A stretch of 64,000 nucleotides of DNA from Platerodrilus igneus (lineage: Eukaryota > Arthropoda > Insecta > Coleoptera > Lycidae), in NCBI GenBank assembly GCA_036346225.1, contig JARFIW010001215.1, positions 2,986,501-3,050,500 of the forward strand. Reading direction: 5' to 3'. A program made the translations under genes and the position numbers. The notes beneath the pieces are model-generated. The model was not told where the DNA came from, searched no databases, and worked only from the letters and a program-made list of their open reading frames with translations. Shown here one piece after another: positions 1 through 11,515 of this stretch (the stretch's first letter is position 1; every line of letters starts with the position of its first letter).

Positions 1-412
1 ATAATTATATTCGCATTTACGCTTTTCGGAGGACTTGTTGAGAAGCTCCTACCGAATATATTGCTATAAAACACGTTTTTTAACAAGAGTTACACCTGTC
101 TGATAAAACTATCTTAACACAAATTAGTCGATTATATAGAAATTGTTAACTTTGTTAAGCGCTTTTTATCACAATTAACTTTATTCAAAAATTTATCTAT
201 ATCGACGATTTCAATGTAAAACCTCACATTATATCTTTGATAATGGTTTAAAAATAAAACCGAAAGAACAAATTTCAACAGAAATTCTGGACACAACTGG
301 GAATCTAGGAGAACACTTTACAGAAGCAACAGTGCAACCAGAAGACCCACGCCTAGACCAAGGGTACAGAGACTGAATAGCTCACCAGACATGGACAGGA
401 CCCAGACGACGA
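1..412. other. unassigned A+T-rich flank
   Basis: No recognisable gene. A short open stretch on the plus strand ends at a TGA at 374-376 (last residues DQGYRD). It could be the tail of a retroelement ORF, but nothing in it identifies a family. The inverted segment A begins immediately after it. Confidence 0.3.
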
Positions 413-855
413 CAGGTTGTTACAGGCGGAAAAGCTACTAAGTATATTGTTTTCATTAAAATTATAAAATGGGGGCGGTTTGTAAAACAAAAATTAAAGG
501 GGGGTCACCGGCACTAGCTAGCGGAAGGTCGTGGATCATATAGAGGGTTAAAATTTAGCAGAAAGAGCTAAATTAATATATTTTATACAATAAAAAAATT
601 CGGCACTTACTTTTATAAATATTGTGGCTTAATGACAATTACCAAGGGCGCCAGACAAGTCGAGAATGTCCAAATGTTCATGCAAAACCTTGAGAGACTT
701 GTCATCCCAAAGAGGACAATTGTTTCTTTTAATCAATTCTTACCTTTTGACTACTTATGCAACTTTCATGATAAAAAAAATAAAAACTATTGACTTAGTC
801 AACGGCAAACAAAAACTATTTAATCAACGGAGCAATAAACGTGAACCTGTAACAT
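413..855 (-). repeat. inverted segment A (partner at 4648-5092)
   Basis: Read on the minus strand this stretch matches 4648-5092. The shared landmarks include ccaccttccgctagctag-like text, the G-run before taaaacaaaaattaaagg, and the aataaacgtgaacct end. The match is clear by eye with scattered substitutions and small gaps. The apparent short ORF at 666-878 lies inside this repeat and is not conserved as coding in the partner, so I do not call a gene. Confidence 0.7.
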
Positions 856-879
856 TATTTTGTAATGTTAACGAATAAA

Positions 880-1176
880 CAGATTAATTAATTAATTAAA
901 ATTCAGTAACTTGCATATAGACAAAAATTTCACAATAAATTACTTTATATTTTAGTTAGGCTCCCTTATAATAAAATACCAAGGTTACAAATAGCTTCAG
1001 GCTAAACTATTAGAAATTCCAGCGGCAGGTCATCATAGTTTAAAGCTCTACCCTTGTAAATCAAATACAAAAAACTTAAAGCTTAGGTCGGTTCCAGATT
1101 AACGAATCTGATAAAATTAAAATGGAATAGTACCTTTTAAGGTAAATGAAAGGAAAGCAATTTTCTTTGCAAAGAT
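880..1176 (-). repeat. inverted segment B (partner at about 6137-6400)
   Basis: The reverse complement matches 6137-6400 over its length: attaattaattaaa, ttatattttagt, agctctaccctt and aacgaatctgataaa all recur in the same order. It lies next to segment A here, whereas the partner lies next to the foldback arm. The right edge overlaps the broken end of the pogo-like transposase, so the transposase was probably truncated by this sequence. Confidence 0.65.
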
Positions 1177-2067
1177 TTAAAGCACGGGAACTGAGGTAGG
1201 ACCTTAAGTTATCGCCAATTACTATGCTTTTATCGTAACTACTTCGTTTTATTTTAGGAAGAAGAATGGTAATAAACCAGTCTTCAAAACTGGGGGCATC
1301 AAGCCACCCACTTTTGGTTCTATTGTACCTTGTGCCCTCTGGCCCTCCAGTCCAAATATCCCACATTTTTTCTGATTTATAATTTACATATGGAGGACAA
1401 AGTTCTCCTTTAGCATTACCACACATCATAATAGAAACTGCCGCTTTTGAGGAATATTTGATGGCTTCTGAATATTTGCATCTTCTTTTTGTTAAAACAA
1501 TTTTTTTCCGGGATCGTCAACTAAATTTGTTTCATCATAATTCTAAACTGCACCAGGATCAACATCTTCAAGCACATCTTGTAGATTGTCAAAATATGAG
1601 TTAATGATGTCACTATTCACAGCTGCTCGGCTTCTTTTTATATTGCTACAGAGACATTTAGACAATTGATGCTTTTGACGCCCAAGAAAACCTTTTACCC
1701 AACATTTACCAGGCAGATTATTATCAAATATTCATATTTCCCGCCTAAATAAGTCCCTGTCTAAATAAGTTTTAATTATATGCCGTAAATCCATAACCGT
1801 CTAAGGAAATGTAAAATCGCACATAACTATTATATACTGCACAAACGAATCCTCCTCCTCTTTAGTGAATTCACATTTGTGACCAGGCAGGTTAACAGAA
1901 TTTGTTGTAATGGCCTTTAATTTTAAAATAATTGTACTACATGGAATTTTATAAAAAGCAGAAGCTTCCTGTTGTGACATATTTTGTGATTTAACATCAT
2001 TCAAACATTGCTGCACTTTTTCATCAGCATACGGTTTGTAGGGCCTTGCCAAACATTCATTTCTCAA
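1140..2067 (-). pseudogene. pogo/jerky-like DDE transposase relic
   Basis: Two separated reading stretches on the minus strand belong together. The upstream one (2067-1801) looks like the N-terminal psq-type helix-turn-helix of pogo/Tigger transposases (RPYKPYADEKVQQCLNDV, then SQQEASAFYKIPCST). The downstream one (1429-1140) looks like part of the DDE domain (ARYNRTKSGW-like text, FEDWF, then VIGDNLRSYLS with the second catalytic Asp, then LCKENCFPFIYL). The piece expected after FVCLPPNSTHL is missing, because the frame runs into segment B. The region between is frameshifted. It is a dead copy; the family assignment comes from motif order. Confidence 0.7.
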
Positions 2068-2306
2068 ATTTTGAAAGAGACATTGTCTGAAACAAAAGTA
2101 TTACAGAAATATATAATTAGGCCTACAACATAGTTCCAAAGGGAATTTAAATACAAATACATGTTTTACAAAAGTAGCACCCAACATTGTTCCGCTCATA
2201 GACATGGATCAATGTTGGGATGTAAGTGCAACGTTCCACGTGATAACAAATACATAAATAAAACATCACATTAACTCAATTCTGATGCATCTGTTATCTA
2301 AAGAAA

Positions 2307-2465
2307 TTTGTCATGTTCAAAACCCTGCAAATAATTTTTCTACATTCATTTTTAAAACGCCCTAAAATTTCTCAACTAGCTCGATTTCCCGCCATTTGAA
2401 TTAGTGTTATTTTATAAAATTTCTCAAGTAATTATCCTTTATAAAATTTTGCCTTATATTAATAA
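2307..2465 (-). repeat. short dispersed repeat, copy 1 (inverted)
   Basis: This is one of three copies of a sequence of about 150 bp marked by gagaaattttaggrcgtt, aaaaatgaatgcagaaaaa and ttatttgcagggtttt. This copy is inverted relative to the other two, and all three lie upstream of the pogo-like relic. It may be a small non-autonomous element, but no clear terminal repeats or target duplications were found. Confidence 0.6.
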
Positions 2466-2736
2466 CTGTAACAGCTTGCTAACAAGCAGATAACGCATTT
2501 AACAAAGGATTTTTAGACAAAGGAAAACAATTTTATTACTTTCAAACATCTTAACAGCTGCAAGATAACAGTATACTTCTAGATAACAAACCCATTGTAA
2601 GCAGATGTAGGCAGGTGGTAAGTGGCTTTATCTTTTAAAAAAAAAGCTTTTAATTAAAATGTAGTCACTGCAGGTGGTAAGGAAATATTGGAACTACTTT
2701 GTAACGTAAAGTTTCCTAAGCAGCTGTTTGATCTTA

Positions 2737-2888
2737 TAAGGCAAACTTTTATGTAGAATAATTACTTGAGAAATTTTATAAAATAATACTGATTCAAATG
2801 GCAGGAAATTGAGCCAGTTGAGAAATTTTATGGCGTTTTAAAAATGAATGCAGAAAAAATTATTTGCAGGGTTTTCAACATAACAAAT
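2737..2888 (+). repeat. short dispersed repeat, copy 2
   Basis: Plus-strand copy of the unit seen inverted at 2307-2465. It runs from the aaggcaaa motif through gaaattttataaaataa to gcagggttttcaacataacaa. It has no coding potential. Confidence 0.6.
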
Positions 2889-2997
2889 TCCCCCCTAACA
2901 AAACTAAAAGAGATAGGTATTTGGCTTTCAAAGATATCGCCAAAGAATCAAGTGTGCAGAATTCCCAGACAACAGCTGCTGAAATACAAACTATAAT

Positions 2998-3155
2998 AGC
3001 TATTAATATAAGGCAAAATTTTACAGAATAATTACTTTTATTAAATAGCACTAATTTCAAATGGTATGGTAGGAAATAGAGCTTGTTGAGAAATTTTAGG
3101 ATGTTCTAAAAATGAATGCAGAAAAAATTATTTGCAGGGTTTTGAACGTAACAAC
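2998..3155 (+). repeat. short dispersed repeat, copy 3
   Basis: Plus-strand copy about 260 bp downstream of copy 2. The 3' half is nearly identical to copy 2 (aaaaatgaatgcagaaaaaa then ttatttgcagggttttgaac), while the 5' half has diverged. The short open frames here (2875-3385) are repeat-borne and not called as genes. Confidence 0.6.
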
Positions 3156-3597
3156 TTATTTGGTGATATTTAAAAGCATGCGATAATGGTAAAGATGAAA
3201 GTTTGCACAGGGCAAAAATACGCTGTATGTATAACAAACACGCAAATTCCTGTAGCAGCTTTATACAAATGACCACCGAGCTCTTGCGTTGCATGAAGTG
3301 GGGTTGGAACATTAAGGTAGTGCTTCCCGCGAGAATCGCTCTTTGGGGTATATTCTTAACGGAAATAAATATGTGTATCTTATAATGACACCGTTGGACT
3401 ATACTTGTAAACCTGGACCATAGTTAGGGGATTTTATGGTACACAATTGATGAAAAACTTTGGCTCAGGTCAAAGTAGTGATCACCTACATATAAAACAT
3501 GTGCCAAAAATATATGGTTACGAGTTACAATATAAACTGATTAACCATAGGACAATACAAATACAAAAATTTAAATAAACTGGACAAACACGTGAAG

Positions 3598-6143
3598 GCT
3601 TGCAATTTTCTATACAAAAGCTTAATTTTCTTAATACTTTCGTTGATTGACAGCGGGTTATAGAAAACGAAACATTATAAATAGCGAAAACTATTTCCAA
3701 TTTGATTTGTTCAAAGATTGCAAGTAATTTTAGGTAGTCTGGAGACATCCACTGTATTTAAAATCCATTTCGGCTCAAGTGGGTTAACCGGTCTTTTGTT
3801 GACGGCAGACCACTGTCGCCATAGGTATGGTCCACATTTCAATAATTAAGAAATTCTTAGAAGATACAATATATTTAAACCCTGAGAAAAATAATTGCTT
3901 CCCTGACCCTCATCTAATAAGGGGTTGGATTTGGTTTCTAAAATCTTATTTTTGTGAGAGGCTCTGTTTAGTCATTGGATAACAGAAAATGACGTAGATA
4001 ATGGTTAGAGTAGGATTTAATCTATATAACTTAAGGCTTTAGCAAAAAGACACAGAGTTTTTCCAATGGAGCTGTCCGTGGTCAAAAAGCAGAAAGAAAC
4101 GTAGTTCAAGGGTAGCGTTCTCCGGCATCGCAGATATAATATTTCACTTAGTATCACAATAGTAAAAATGGGATAGGAGTGATAACTCTTCCAGTTCGCG
4201 AGGGTTATGCCCGTATGTTCACGGATTTATAGTGATACAAAATAAATAATAAAAAGCTTGTAGGCGTGTGACGTACAAGTTAAGTGATATTGTCAACAAG
4301 ATCCTGCCGGGTTCGTGTGCCATTCAAATTTTTAAAAATTACAAACAAGAGCAACAAGCGAGATTCTCTCCCCCAATTTAAGAGCTGTTCTACGTTGGAA
4401 AGCAAGCCATCAAACAATGGACGATTTTTAGTAAGTTTTTATAGTTAAATAGCATGACCAATTTTTAGTTAATTTATTTGTTAGGACGTTTTGGCCATAA
4501 ACCGTAGGATTAATTTAGTGTAAGATTTATAATATCAGTTTTCTTTCATATACAAGTGTTTGGGAATTACTTATGTACGCAAAAAATTTCATAATTCCAT
4601 ATTCACCTATTCAATTAAATTTCTAAATTAAAATCAATGAATGTAAGAGGTTCACGTTTATTGCTCTGTTAATTAAATAGTTTTGTTTGCCGTTGTTTAA
4701 GTCAATAGTTTTTTTAATTATTTTTTTTATCATGGAAGTTGCATAAGTAGTTAAAAAGATAAGAGTTGATTACAAGAAACAATTGTCCTCCTTGGGATGA
4801 CAAGTCTCTCAAGGTTTTGCACGAACATTTGGACATTGTCGACTTGTCTGGCGCTCTTGGTAATTGTCTTTAAGCCACAATATTTATGAAAGATAAGTGC
4901 CAAATCTTTTTGTAGTATATTATAAATTAATTTAACCTTTTCTGCAAAATTTTAACCCTCTATATGATCCACGACCTTCCGCTAGCTAGTGCCGGTGACC
5001 TCCCTTTAATTTTTGTTTTACAGGCCGCCCCCCCATTTTATAACTTTGCTGAAAAATACATACTTAGTAGCTTTACCGCATGTAACAAACCTCTTACATT
5101 AGGAAATTCATTGATTTTAATTTAGAAATTTAATTGAATGGTTGATATGGAATTTTGATAATTTGATGTACATAAGTAATTTCCAAATACTTTATATAGA
5201 AGAAAACGTATCTTATAAATTTTACACTAAATTAATCCTACGGTTTATGACCAAAACGTCCTAACAAATAAACTAACTAAAAATTGGTCATATTAGCTTA
5301 ACTATAACTTACTAGAAATCGTCAATTGTTTGATGGCTTGCCTTTCAACGCAGAACAGCTCTTAAATTGTGGGGCGAGAATCTTGCTTGTTGCTCCGTGT
5401 CTTCGTAACTATTCAATTAATACAATGGCACACGTACCCGGCAGGATCTTGTTGAGCTTAACTTAACTTGTGCATCACACGCATACAAGCTTTTTATTAT
5501 ATACTTTAATATCACTTATAAATCCGCAAACACACGGGCATCAACCCTCGCGAAATGGAAGAGTTAATTATTCCTTTCCAATTTCACTATCGTGATACTA
5601 AGTGCAATATCATATTTGTGATGTCGGATAACGCTACCAGCGAACTCTCTGGCTACGTTTCTTTCTATCTTTTGACAACGGTCAACCCCATTGGAATCTC
5701 CGTCTTTTGACTAAAGCCTTAAGTTATATATTTATTCCTACTCTAAACCATTATTTTACATAATATTTCTGTTATTCAATGACTATTAACAGAACCTCCC
5801 AAAAACAAGATTTTAGAAACTAAATCCAACCCCTTTCAAAATGAGGGCCAGGGGATAGCAATTATTTTTCTAATGGTATAACTATGTTGTACCTTCTTGG
5901 AATTTTAATACTGAAATTGTTGACCATATCTATTGGCGACAGTTGTCTGCCATTGACAAAAGACCGGATAGCCGAAATAGATTTTAATACAATGGTTGTC
6001 TCCAGACTACTTAAAATTACTTGCAATCTTTGAACAAATCAAATTGGAAAATAGTTTGGCTATTTGTAATGTTTCGTTTTCTATAACCCTTGTCAATCAA
6101 CGAAAATATTAAGAAAATTAAGTTTAACAACTGAAAATTGCTT
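3598..6143. repeat. large foldback structure: two about 1.05-kb inverted arms around a 445-bp centre
   Basis: The left arm (about 3598-4647) is matched by the reverse complement of about 5093-6143. Landmarks pair in mirror order: tgtcaatcaacgaaaa, caaatcaaattggaaa, tctccagactac, the TTTGTTGACGGCAGAC/GTCTGCCATTGACAAA pair and ctaaattaatcctacggttt. The centre (4648-5092) is a copy of segment A and is bounded by mirror-image aatgtaagaggt/acctcttacatt. The arms carry many mismatches, so this is an old structure. It resembles a foldback transposon or an inverted duplication. No coding sequence is visible. Confidence 0.75.
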
Positions 6144-6400
6144 TTCTTTGCTTACGTTAAAAGGTATTATTCCGTTTAAATTTATCAGATTCGTCAATCT
6201 ATAACCGACATAAGTTTTAAAAGGGTTATTGTATTCGGTTTCCAAGGTTAGAGCTTTAAATTATGATGACAGCCGCCGGAATTTATATTATTTAAGGGTA
6301 CAGCTATTTCTAAACCTGGTCTTTATTATATGGGATGCTTACTAAAATATAAGGGCAATTTATCATGTACTTTTGCCTACACGTAATACAAGTTAATGAA
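6137..6400 (+). repeat. segment B, second copy
   Basis: Reverse-complement partner of 880-1176, joined directly to the outer end of the right foldback arm. The pairing includes ttatcagattcgtcaatct, agctttaaattatgatga and ttatattttagt-like text. The following 80 bases (to about 6480) show nothing recognisable. Confidence 0.6.
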
Positions 6401-6480
6401 ATTTAATTAATTATTTAATATAATAAAACGTTGACATTTCAAAATAATGTTACAAGGTGTACGGGACAGTGAAAGGAGTG

Positions 6481-7200
6481 TTAAACCAGAAACGACACAA
6501 AGGACATATGCGGAAGTAGTTGAGGGACAACAAGGGCCCAGCTGAGAAAATCGAAACAGACAGGATTTTTAGACAGACACAAACCACTAGATTTACATGT
6601 GTATAAATACGAACATCCGCGAGAATTTTTAAAAATCGATGAAGGGGTGTACCAAAAGTAGGAGAAAAATTTTGTTTGTCAATAATAGATATAAAAATTT
6701 TAGATCATAATATAGGATCGTTGCTCGATTCCGAAATAGAGGCGAGTTTGATATCGAATGAATTCGTCAGCAAAATTAATGAAAAGGTGTGGGATAGGAT
6801 TATGCCAATCAAAAGGAGCCATTTGGTAGCTCCGAATAAAAAAAGATTTGCTGTGGTGAATAACGTCGTGGTGCTGAGAGTAAAGATAGGTTCAGTAAGC
6901 TGTAAGCAGGAGTTTGTTATTGTGCCTGGACTGAAGGTTAAGGGTATTTTAGGTGTCGATTGTATGATGAAGTTGGAGTTAATAATAGATATGGACCGGA
7001 AGATAGATGGAAATAGGGACAGGATATCGCGCTGGAAAGCAAGTTATGAGGTCACAGAGGATGACACTGGTTTGAGTATTAATGTTATAAGATTAGATGA
7101 AGGAGAGGCTAAAGAGATCGACACAATTAAATGTCCAGAAAAAAGGTTAGAAGAAGTTCACGCCTTGTTAAATAAACATTCTAAATTAGTAGGTGTATAG
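6481..7200 (+). pseudogene. Ty3/gypsy retropepsin domain relic
   Basis: An open stretch of about 174 codons ends at TAG 7198. It has the layout of a gypsy aspartic protease: LLDSEIEASLIS aligns to the catalytic L-L/I-D-S/T-G-A core, and a later VPGLKVKGILGVDCMM aligns to the flap-distal ILG-x-D motif. The catalytic Gly is replaced by Glu (DSE), so the enzyme is probably inactive. The upstream 200 bases contain frameshifted gag-like text but no intact frame. The RT-like frame follows directly after the stop, which fits a pol order of PR-RT. There is no good ATG, as expected for an internal pol segment. Confidence 0.65.
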
Positions 7201-7784
7201 AGGCGAGCACAGCGTTAGGTTACAAGTATGTTTTGGAAGTAGATAATTCTGAACCGTTTAATGCAAAAATTCATCCAATACCTGCAGCATATAAAGAACA
7301 AGTGAATCAAGCGTTAACTAGGATGTTGAACGATGGCATAATTGAGTTTTCTAACACATATTTTCTAAATCCGTTGGTTGTCGTGAATAAAAAAGATAAT
7401 AGTATTCGTTTATACTTAGATGCAAGGAAGATTAATCAGTGGACGAAACCACAATTTTATTGTCCACTTTCCATGAACACGCTATTAACGAGACTAAGGG
7501 GCAAATTTATTTTTCGTAAATTAGACTTAAGGAATTCTTTCTGGTTAATTCCATTACACAAAAATTCTAGAAGGTATACAAGGTTTTCCGTTGAAAGAAA
7601 AGTTTATAATTTGAAGGTAGTGCTGTATGGTTTGTCTACGTCGAGTGCAGAATTAAGTAAGGCCAAGCAGGCAAGTTTAGGAGCAGATGAACAATCAGCG
7701 AGTCAGTACGTTAATGTTAGTTTAATTTTCCATGAAGTAGTTATGAAGATAGTAGTAGGGATAGAAGAAAAGACAAGGATGTAA
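7201..7784 (+). pseudogene. Ty3/gypsy reverse transcriptase fragment
   Basis: It continues the gypsy pol relic: IHPIPAAYKEQVNQ, MLNDGIIEFSNT, PLVVVNKKDNSIRLYLD (RT motif 1-2 region), then GKFIFRKLDLRNSFWLIPL (the motif A region, with KLDL where a catalytic Asp sits) and VVLYGLSTSSAEL (motif B region). The frame is lost before the YxDD motif, and RNase H and integrase are absent. RLYLDARK in place of the usual R-x-CxDYR is divergent but recognisable. A degraded relative lies at 28906-29401. Confidence 0.7.
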
Positions 7785-8330
7785 ATCATTAAATATGTAA
7801 GGAGGGTAACGCTGAGTATTAAGAAAAGAGTCAGATTTAAGTAGAGACAGGTGTAAATAGATAGCCATAGGTTAAATAGATAGTTATAGGTAAATGATAG
7901 TTGCATGTAAATACAAGTATAGGATAGTGTATAGGTATTAAATAGGGATAGGTAGTAGGAAAAATACATAGAAATCCTTCATATTTGAATGAAAATAAAA
8001 CAAAGGTATTAGTTATCTTTGCATTCAAATAGGGGGATTGTACTGTGGATTTCTAGGCGTAAATAGATATGCATAAGCCAAAGAAGTATTTATTTGTAGG
8101 TACCCTGTATATAAAAATCAATTTTAAATTTAAAATGTTTCAGTATAATTAAATAGGAATAGGACAAGGGAAAATAATGTAGGAATAATTTTTATGCTTC
8201 AATTTAGAACTAGAATAATAATTAATTATTAATAGAAACGATAGCAAGGTTAGAAATAGGTGTATAAATGTGTTATTATAAAAGATTATCCTATTGCGTG
8301 TAGTGTAAATCGATAATTTACACGAGGAAG
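7785..8330 (+). repeat. purine-rich, TAG-rich tract after gypsy RT
   Basis: The plus strand is rich in A and G, with many ATAG/GTAG/ATAGG-like words (for example aaatagatagttataggtaaa). The composition resembles 29402-29937, which also follows a gypsy RT fragment, so the tract is probably part of the same element's degenerated distal region. The long minus-strand open frames here (7703-8563) are a by-product of the skewed composition. Confidence 0.45.
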
Positions 8331-9384
8331 GTGAATCTCGTAAGGGTAATATAAAGCTTAAACATTTATGTAAGTTGTCAAGGTTTAATATACGAAAACA
8401 AGCTACAATGGTTATAAATTTCAAAGAAGTAACATACACACAAATAAAACGATTCCAGTAAAGCTTTAAAACGTTGAGAATATATTTCTACGTAAAAATC
8501 GTTAACTGAAAACAGGTCTATAAGAGGGAACAAAAAGCTACATGTATAAACAGATCGACACATGTGTTAGAAACAGAGGAAAGATATCATATGATCAGTT
8601 GTATTGACATTCAAACGTCTGCAAGACGAGGACATTTCTAAAGGCAATAAACGGGGTAAAGATACAGCGTATTTTCAGAAGATATTGATTTTCAAGGTGC
8701 ACAGAAAAGTAGACACCACAACTGTGAACCAGGTGGTTATAGAGGGACAAGGTAAAAGAGATAGAAAACGTGGGGTAGACAAGGATACCAGACAAGTAGA
8801 AATGACATGGGAAAGTTAGGTAAGGAATGAAATGAAGGCTGGAAGATGTTATGATTCGAGTAGAAGTAAAACAATAGTATGTACACACAGATGAGAGCCG
8901 TGTTTTTAATAGTTTGGGGTGATAGCAGAAGTAAGGGTTTCAGAGAAAACCAGGACGGTTGAAAATTTTAACGAGCTTTTCGGAGTAAACCAGTTGTTTG
9001 CACTATAAAATTCTAAGTTTTAGAAGACGGTTGGAAAAGGGGCGGGAAACAACGACGGTTGTGTTGTGCACGGTAATTTTAAGAAAAGCGCCAGTCGTTA
9101 GAGAAATTTTACGGGGAAAAATGTATCAATTAAAATTGGGGTGAGATTTTCATAGAATGTTTGTGAGGGATATGTGCAACTTGGAAGAGAGTTTTGTATT
9201 ATATAAACGTGCTGGAGGCGGCATTCGCTCTCTTAGTTTTTGATTCTACTGTACATCTTCTCCTTGTTTCAAACTACAGTACGCGACTAGTGCAGTCCGA
9301 CATTTTATATTACAAGTGATTAAAGCAGAAGTTGATGCAATATTTAAAACCGGAGTGAAGCGTATACGATTGCTTTGTATAATA
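8331..9384. other. unassigned; possible LTR-like promoter segment near 9200
   Basis: No gene is recognised. A TATA-like tattatataaac at 9197-9208 is followed about 25 bases later by a cattcgctctctt start-like context, the arrangement often seen in gypsy LTRs. No second LTR copy or primer-binding site was found, so this is only a possibility. Short open frames on both strands (8595-8888, 8604-8819, 9246-9525) show no family motifs. Confidence 0.25.
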
Positions 9385-10459
9385 AAGTTGAACAGGATCC
9401 ATAGACTGGCCTGTCTAAATATTACAAGGGCGATGTCTTCCACGCCCACTGCTGCTATGGAGACTCTCCTTGGCCTTCCCCGCTACACTTGGTGGTGGTG
9501 GGGAGGCAAGGCCTGCACTATATAGACTTAAAGACCTTCAGTCTAGGATTACTGAAGGGACGGAGCATACGAGATTGCTTGGGAGAAATTGGGGGCATCT
9601 GTGTGAGATGCGTTCGGACCAAATGACTCCCCAACATCCACCGGGTACACTCTTCAAAACTGTTACCTAAAATGTATAGTGGAAAAAATGAAAGGTATAT
9701 TGTCTCCGGGCAGCATGATCTGGTACACGGATGGCTCTAAGGGCGAGACCGGATCCGGATTTGGACTCTTTAGGGAGAAATCGAAAATACGTCTAAGCGT
9801 TCCCCTAGGGGCAAACGCTACCGTTTTTCAATCGGAAATATACGCCATACTACAAAGTGTGCGGGAAAGTATAAGAGGTGCCTTTACTAAAAGACATATC
9901 CATATTGTGTCTGACAGCCAGGCTGCATTTAGGGCTCTAATAAGTCAGAAAGTGTCATCAAGACTGGTATGGGAATGTATTGAGGCACTTAATGGGCTGG
10001 CACAGCAGAACTCTGTTACTTTACGGTAGGTGCCAGGTCATCCAGCACTCAAGGGAATTGAACTTGCAGACGAACTTGCAAGACAGAGGGCGCAATGGCC
10101 ATTTATTGATCCCAAACCTGCTTTGGGAGTCACAAAAGCTGTCATCCGTAGCTATATTAGCAAATGGGTGTGAACCAACACCTAAAAACTGGCAGAACAG
10201 ACCAGAACCAACACATAGCAAGGCTAGTAAAAGAGCCTAAAAAATGCAAAACCCAGGAATTGCTTTGTTTAAGCAGGGAACAACTCAGAATCACTGTGGA
10301 GTTCCTGACAAGACATACTTCTGTCAAGGTTCACCTCCAGAGGATGTACAAATATCGGTGACCTCGAATGCAGACTTTGCTTTGATAAACGGAGACTGCA
10401 ATGCATGTACTATGCAGATGTGAGGCGTTGGGTAAAACGAGGCAGCGCCTATTCGGGCA
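9385..10459 (+). pseudogene. RNase H-bearing LINE (I/R1-like group), 5'-truncated left copy
   Basis: The plus strand carries the C-terminal part of a non-LTR retrotransposon pol. An RNase H domain spans about 9679-10110: IWYTDGSKGETGSGFG (first Asp), SEIYAI (Glu), IVSDSQAAFRAL (second Asp) and VPGHPALKGIELADELA (terminal His/Asp block). A TAG at about 10027-10029 replaces the Trp expected before VPGH, and further frameshifts follow. The copy begins inside pol at about 9385, as expected for a 5'-truncated retrocopy. It ends at the palindrome centre, where it meets the inverted copy. Confidence 0.8.
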
Positions 10460-11515
10460 ACCCAACGCCTCACATCTGCATAGTACATGTATTGCAGTCA
10501 CCGTTTATCTAAGCAAAGTCTGGATTCGAGGTCTCCGATTATTTGTGCATTCTCTGGAGATGAACCTTGACAAAAGTATGTTTTGCCAGGAACCCCACGG
10601 TGATTCTGAGCTGTTCCCTGCTTAAACAAAGCAATTCCTGGGTTCTATTTTGCTAGGCCCCTTTACTAGCGTTTTGCTATGTGTTAGTCCTGGTCTGTTT
10701 TGCCAGTCTTTTAGGTGTTGGTTGCACATCCATTCGCTAGTATAGCTACGGATGACAGCTTTTGTAACTCCCAAAGCAGGTTTGGGACCAATAATGACCC
10801 TTGCGCCCCCTGTCTGCAAGTTCGTCTGCAAGTTCATTTCCCTTGAGTCCTCGATGGCCTGGCACCCACCGTAAAGTAACAGAGTTCTGCTGTGCTAGTC
10901 CATTAAGTGCCTCAATACATTTCCATACCAGTCTTGATGACACTTTCTGACTTATTAGAGCCCTAAGCGCTGACTGGCTGTCAGTGACAATATAGATGTC
11001 TTTTCATAAAGGCACCTCTTATACTTTCCCGCACACTTTGCAGTATAGCGTGTATTTCCGTTTGAAAAACGGTAGCGTTTGCCCCTAGGGGAACGCTTAA
11101 ACGTACTTTCGGACTCTCCCTAAAGAGTCCAAATCCGGACCCGGTTTCGCCCTTAGAACCATCCGTGTATCAGATCATGCTGCCCGAAGGTAATATACCC
11201 TTTATTTTTTTCCACTCTACATCATGGGTAACAGTCTTGAAGAGTGTATCCGGCGGATGTTGGGGAGTCATTTGGGCCGAACGCATCTCAAACAAATGCC
11301 CCCAATTTCTCCCAAGCAATCTCGTATGCTCCGTCCCTTCAGTAATCCTAGACTGAAGGTTCATAAGTCTGTATAGTCCAAGCCTTGACTTCCCCACTAC
11401 CACCAAGTGTAGCGGGGAAGGCCAAGGAGAGTCTCCATTGCAGCAGTAGGCGTGGAACTCATCGCTCCTGTAATATTTAGACAGGCCAGTCTCTAAATCG
11501 TGCCCAACTTTATTT
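9385..11515. repeat. tail-to-tail LINE palindrome, arms about 1.05 kb, 26-base centre
   Basis: The left arm (9385-10433) pairs with the right arm (10460-about 11515). The pairing runs into the centre without a gap: gcagatgtgaggcgttgggt ends at 10433 and its reverse complement starts at 10460. The unpaired centre is 10434-10459. The arms differ at scattered positions. A third, single-copy version of the same LINE end at 15195-15465 reads straight through the centre sequence. This shows that the centre belongs to the LINE and that the right copy lacks it. Confidence 0.85.

Noticed and set aside
666..878. Open frame starting MSKCSCKTLRDLSS.
   Set aside because: Lies inside inverted segment A; its partner copy does not keep the frame, and no motif is present.
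7703..8888. Long minus-strand hydrophobic or Thr/Tyr-rich open frames.
   Set aside because: Produced by the purine-rich plus strand, which has few stops on the complement. The same effect occurs at 29272-29923.
10401..10625. Open frame crossing the palindrome centre.
   Set aside because: A chimera of the left LINE copy's sense strand and the right copy's antisense strand.
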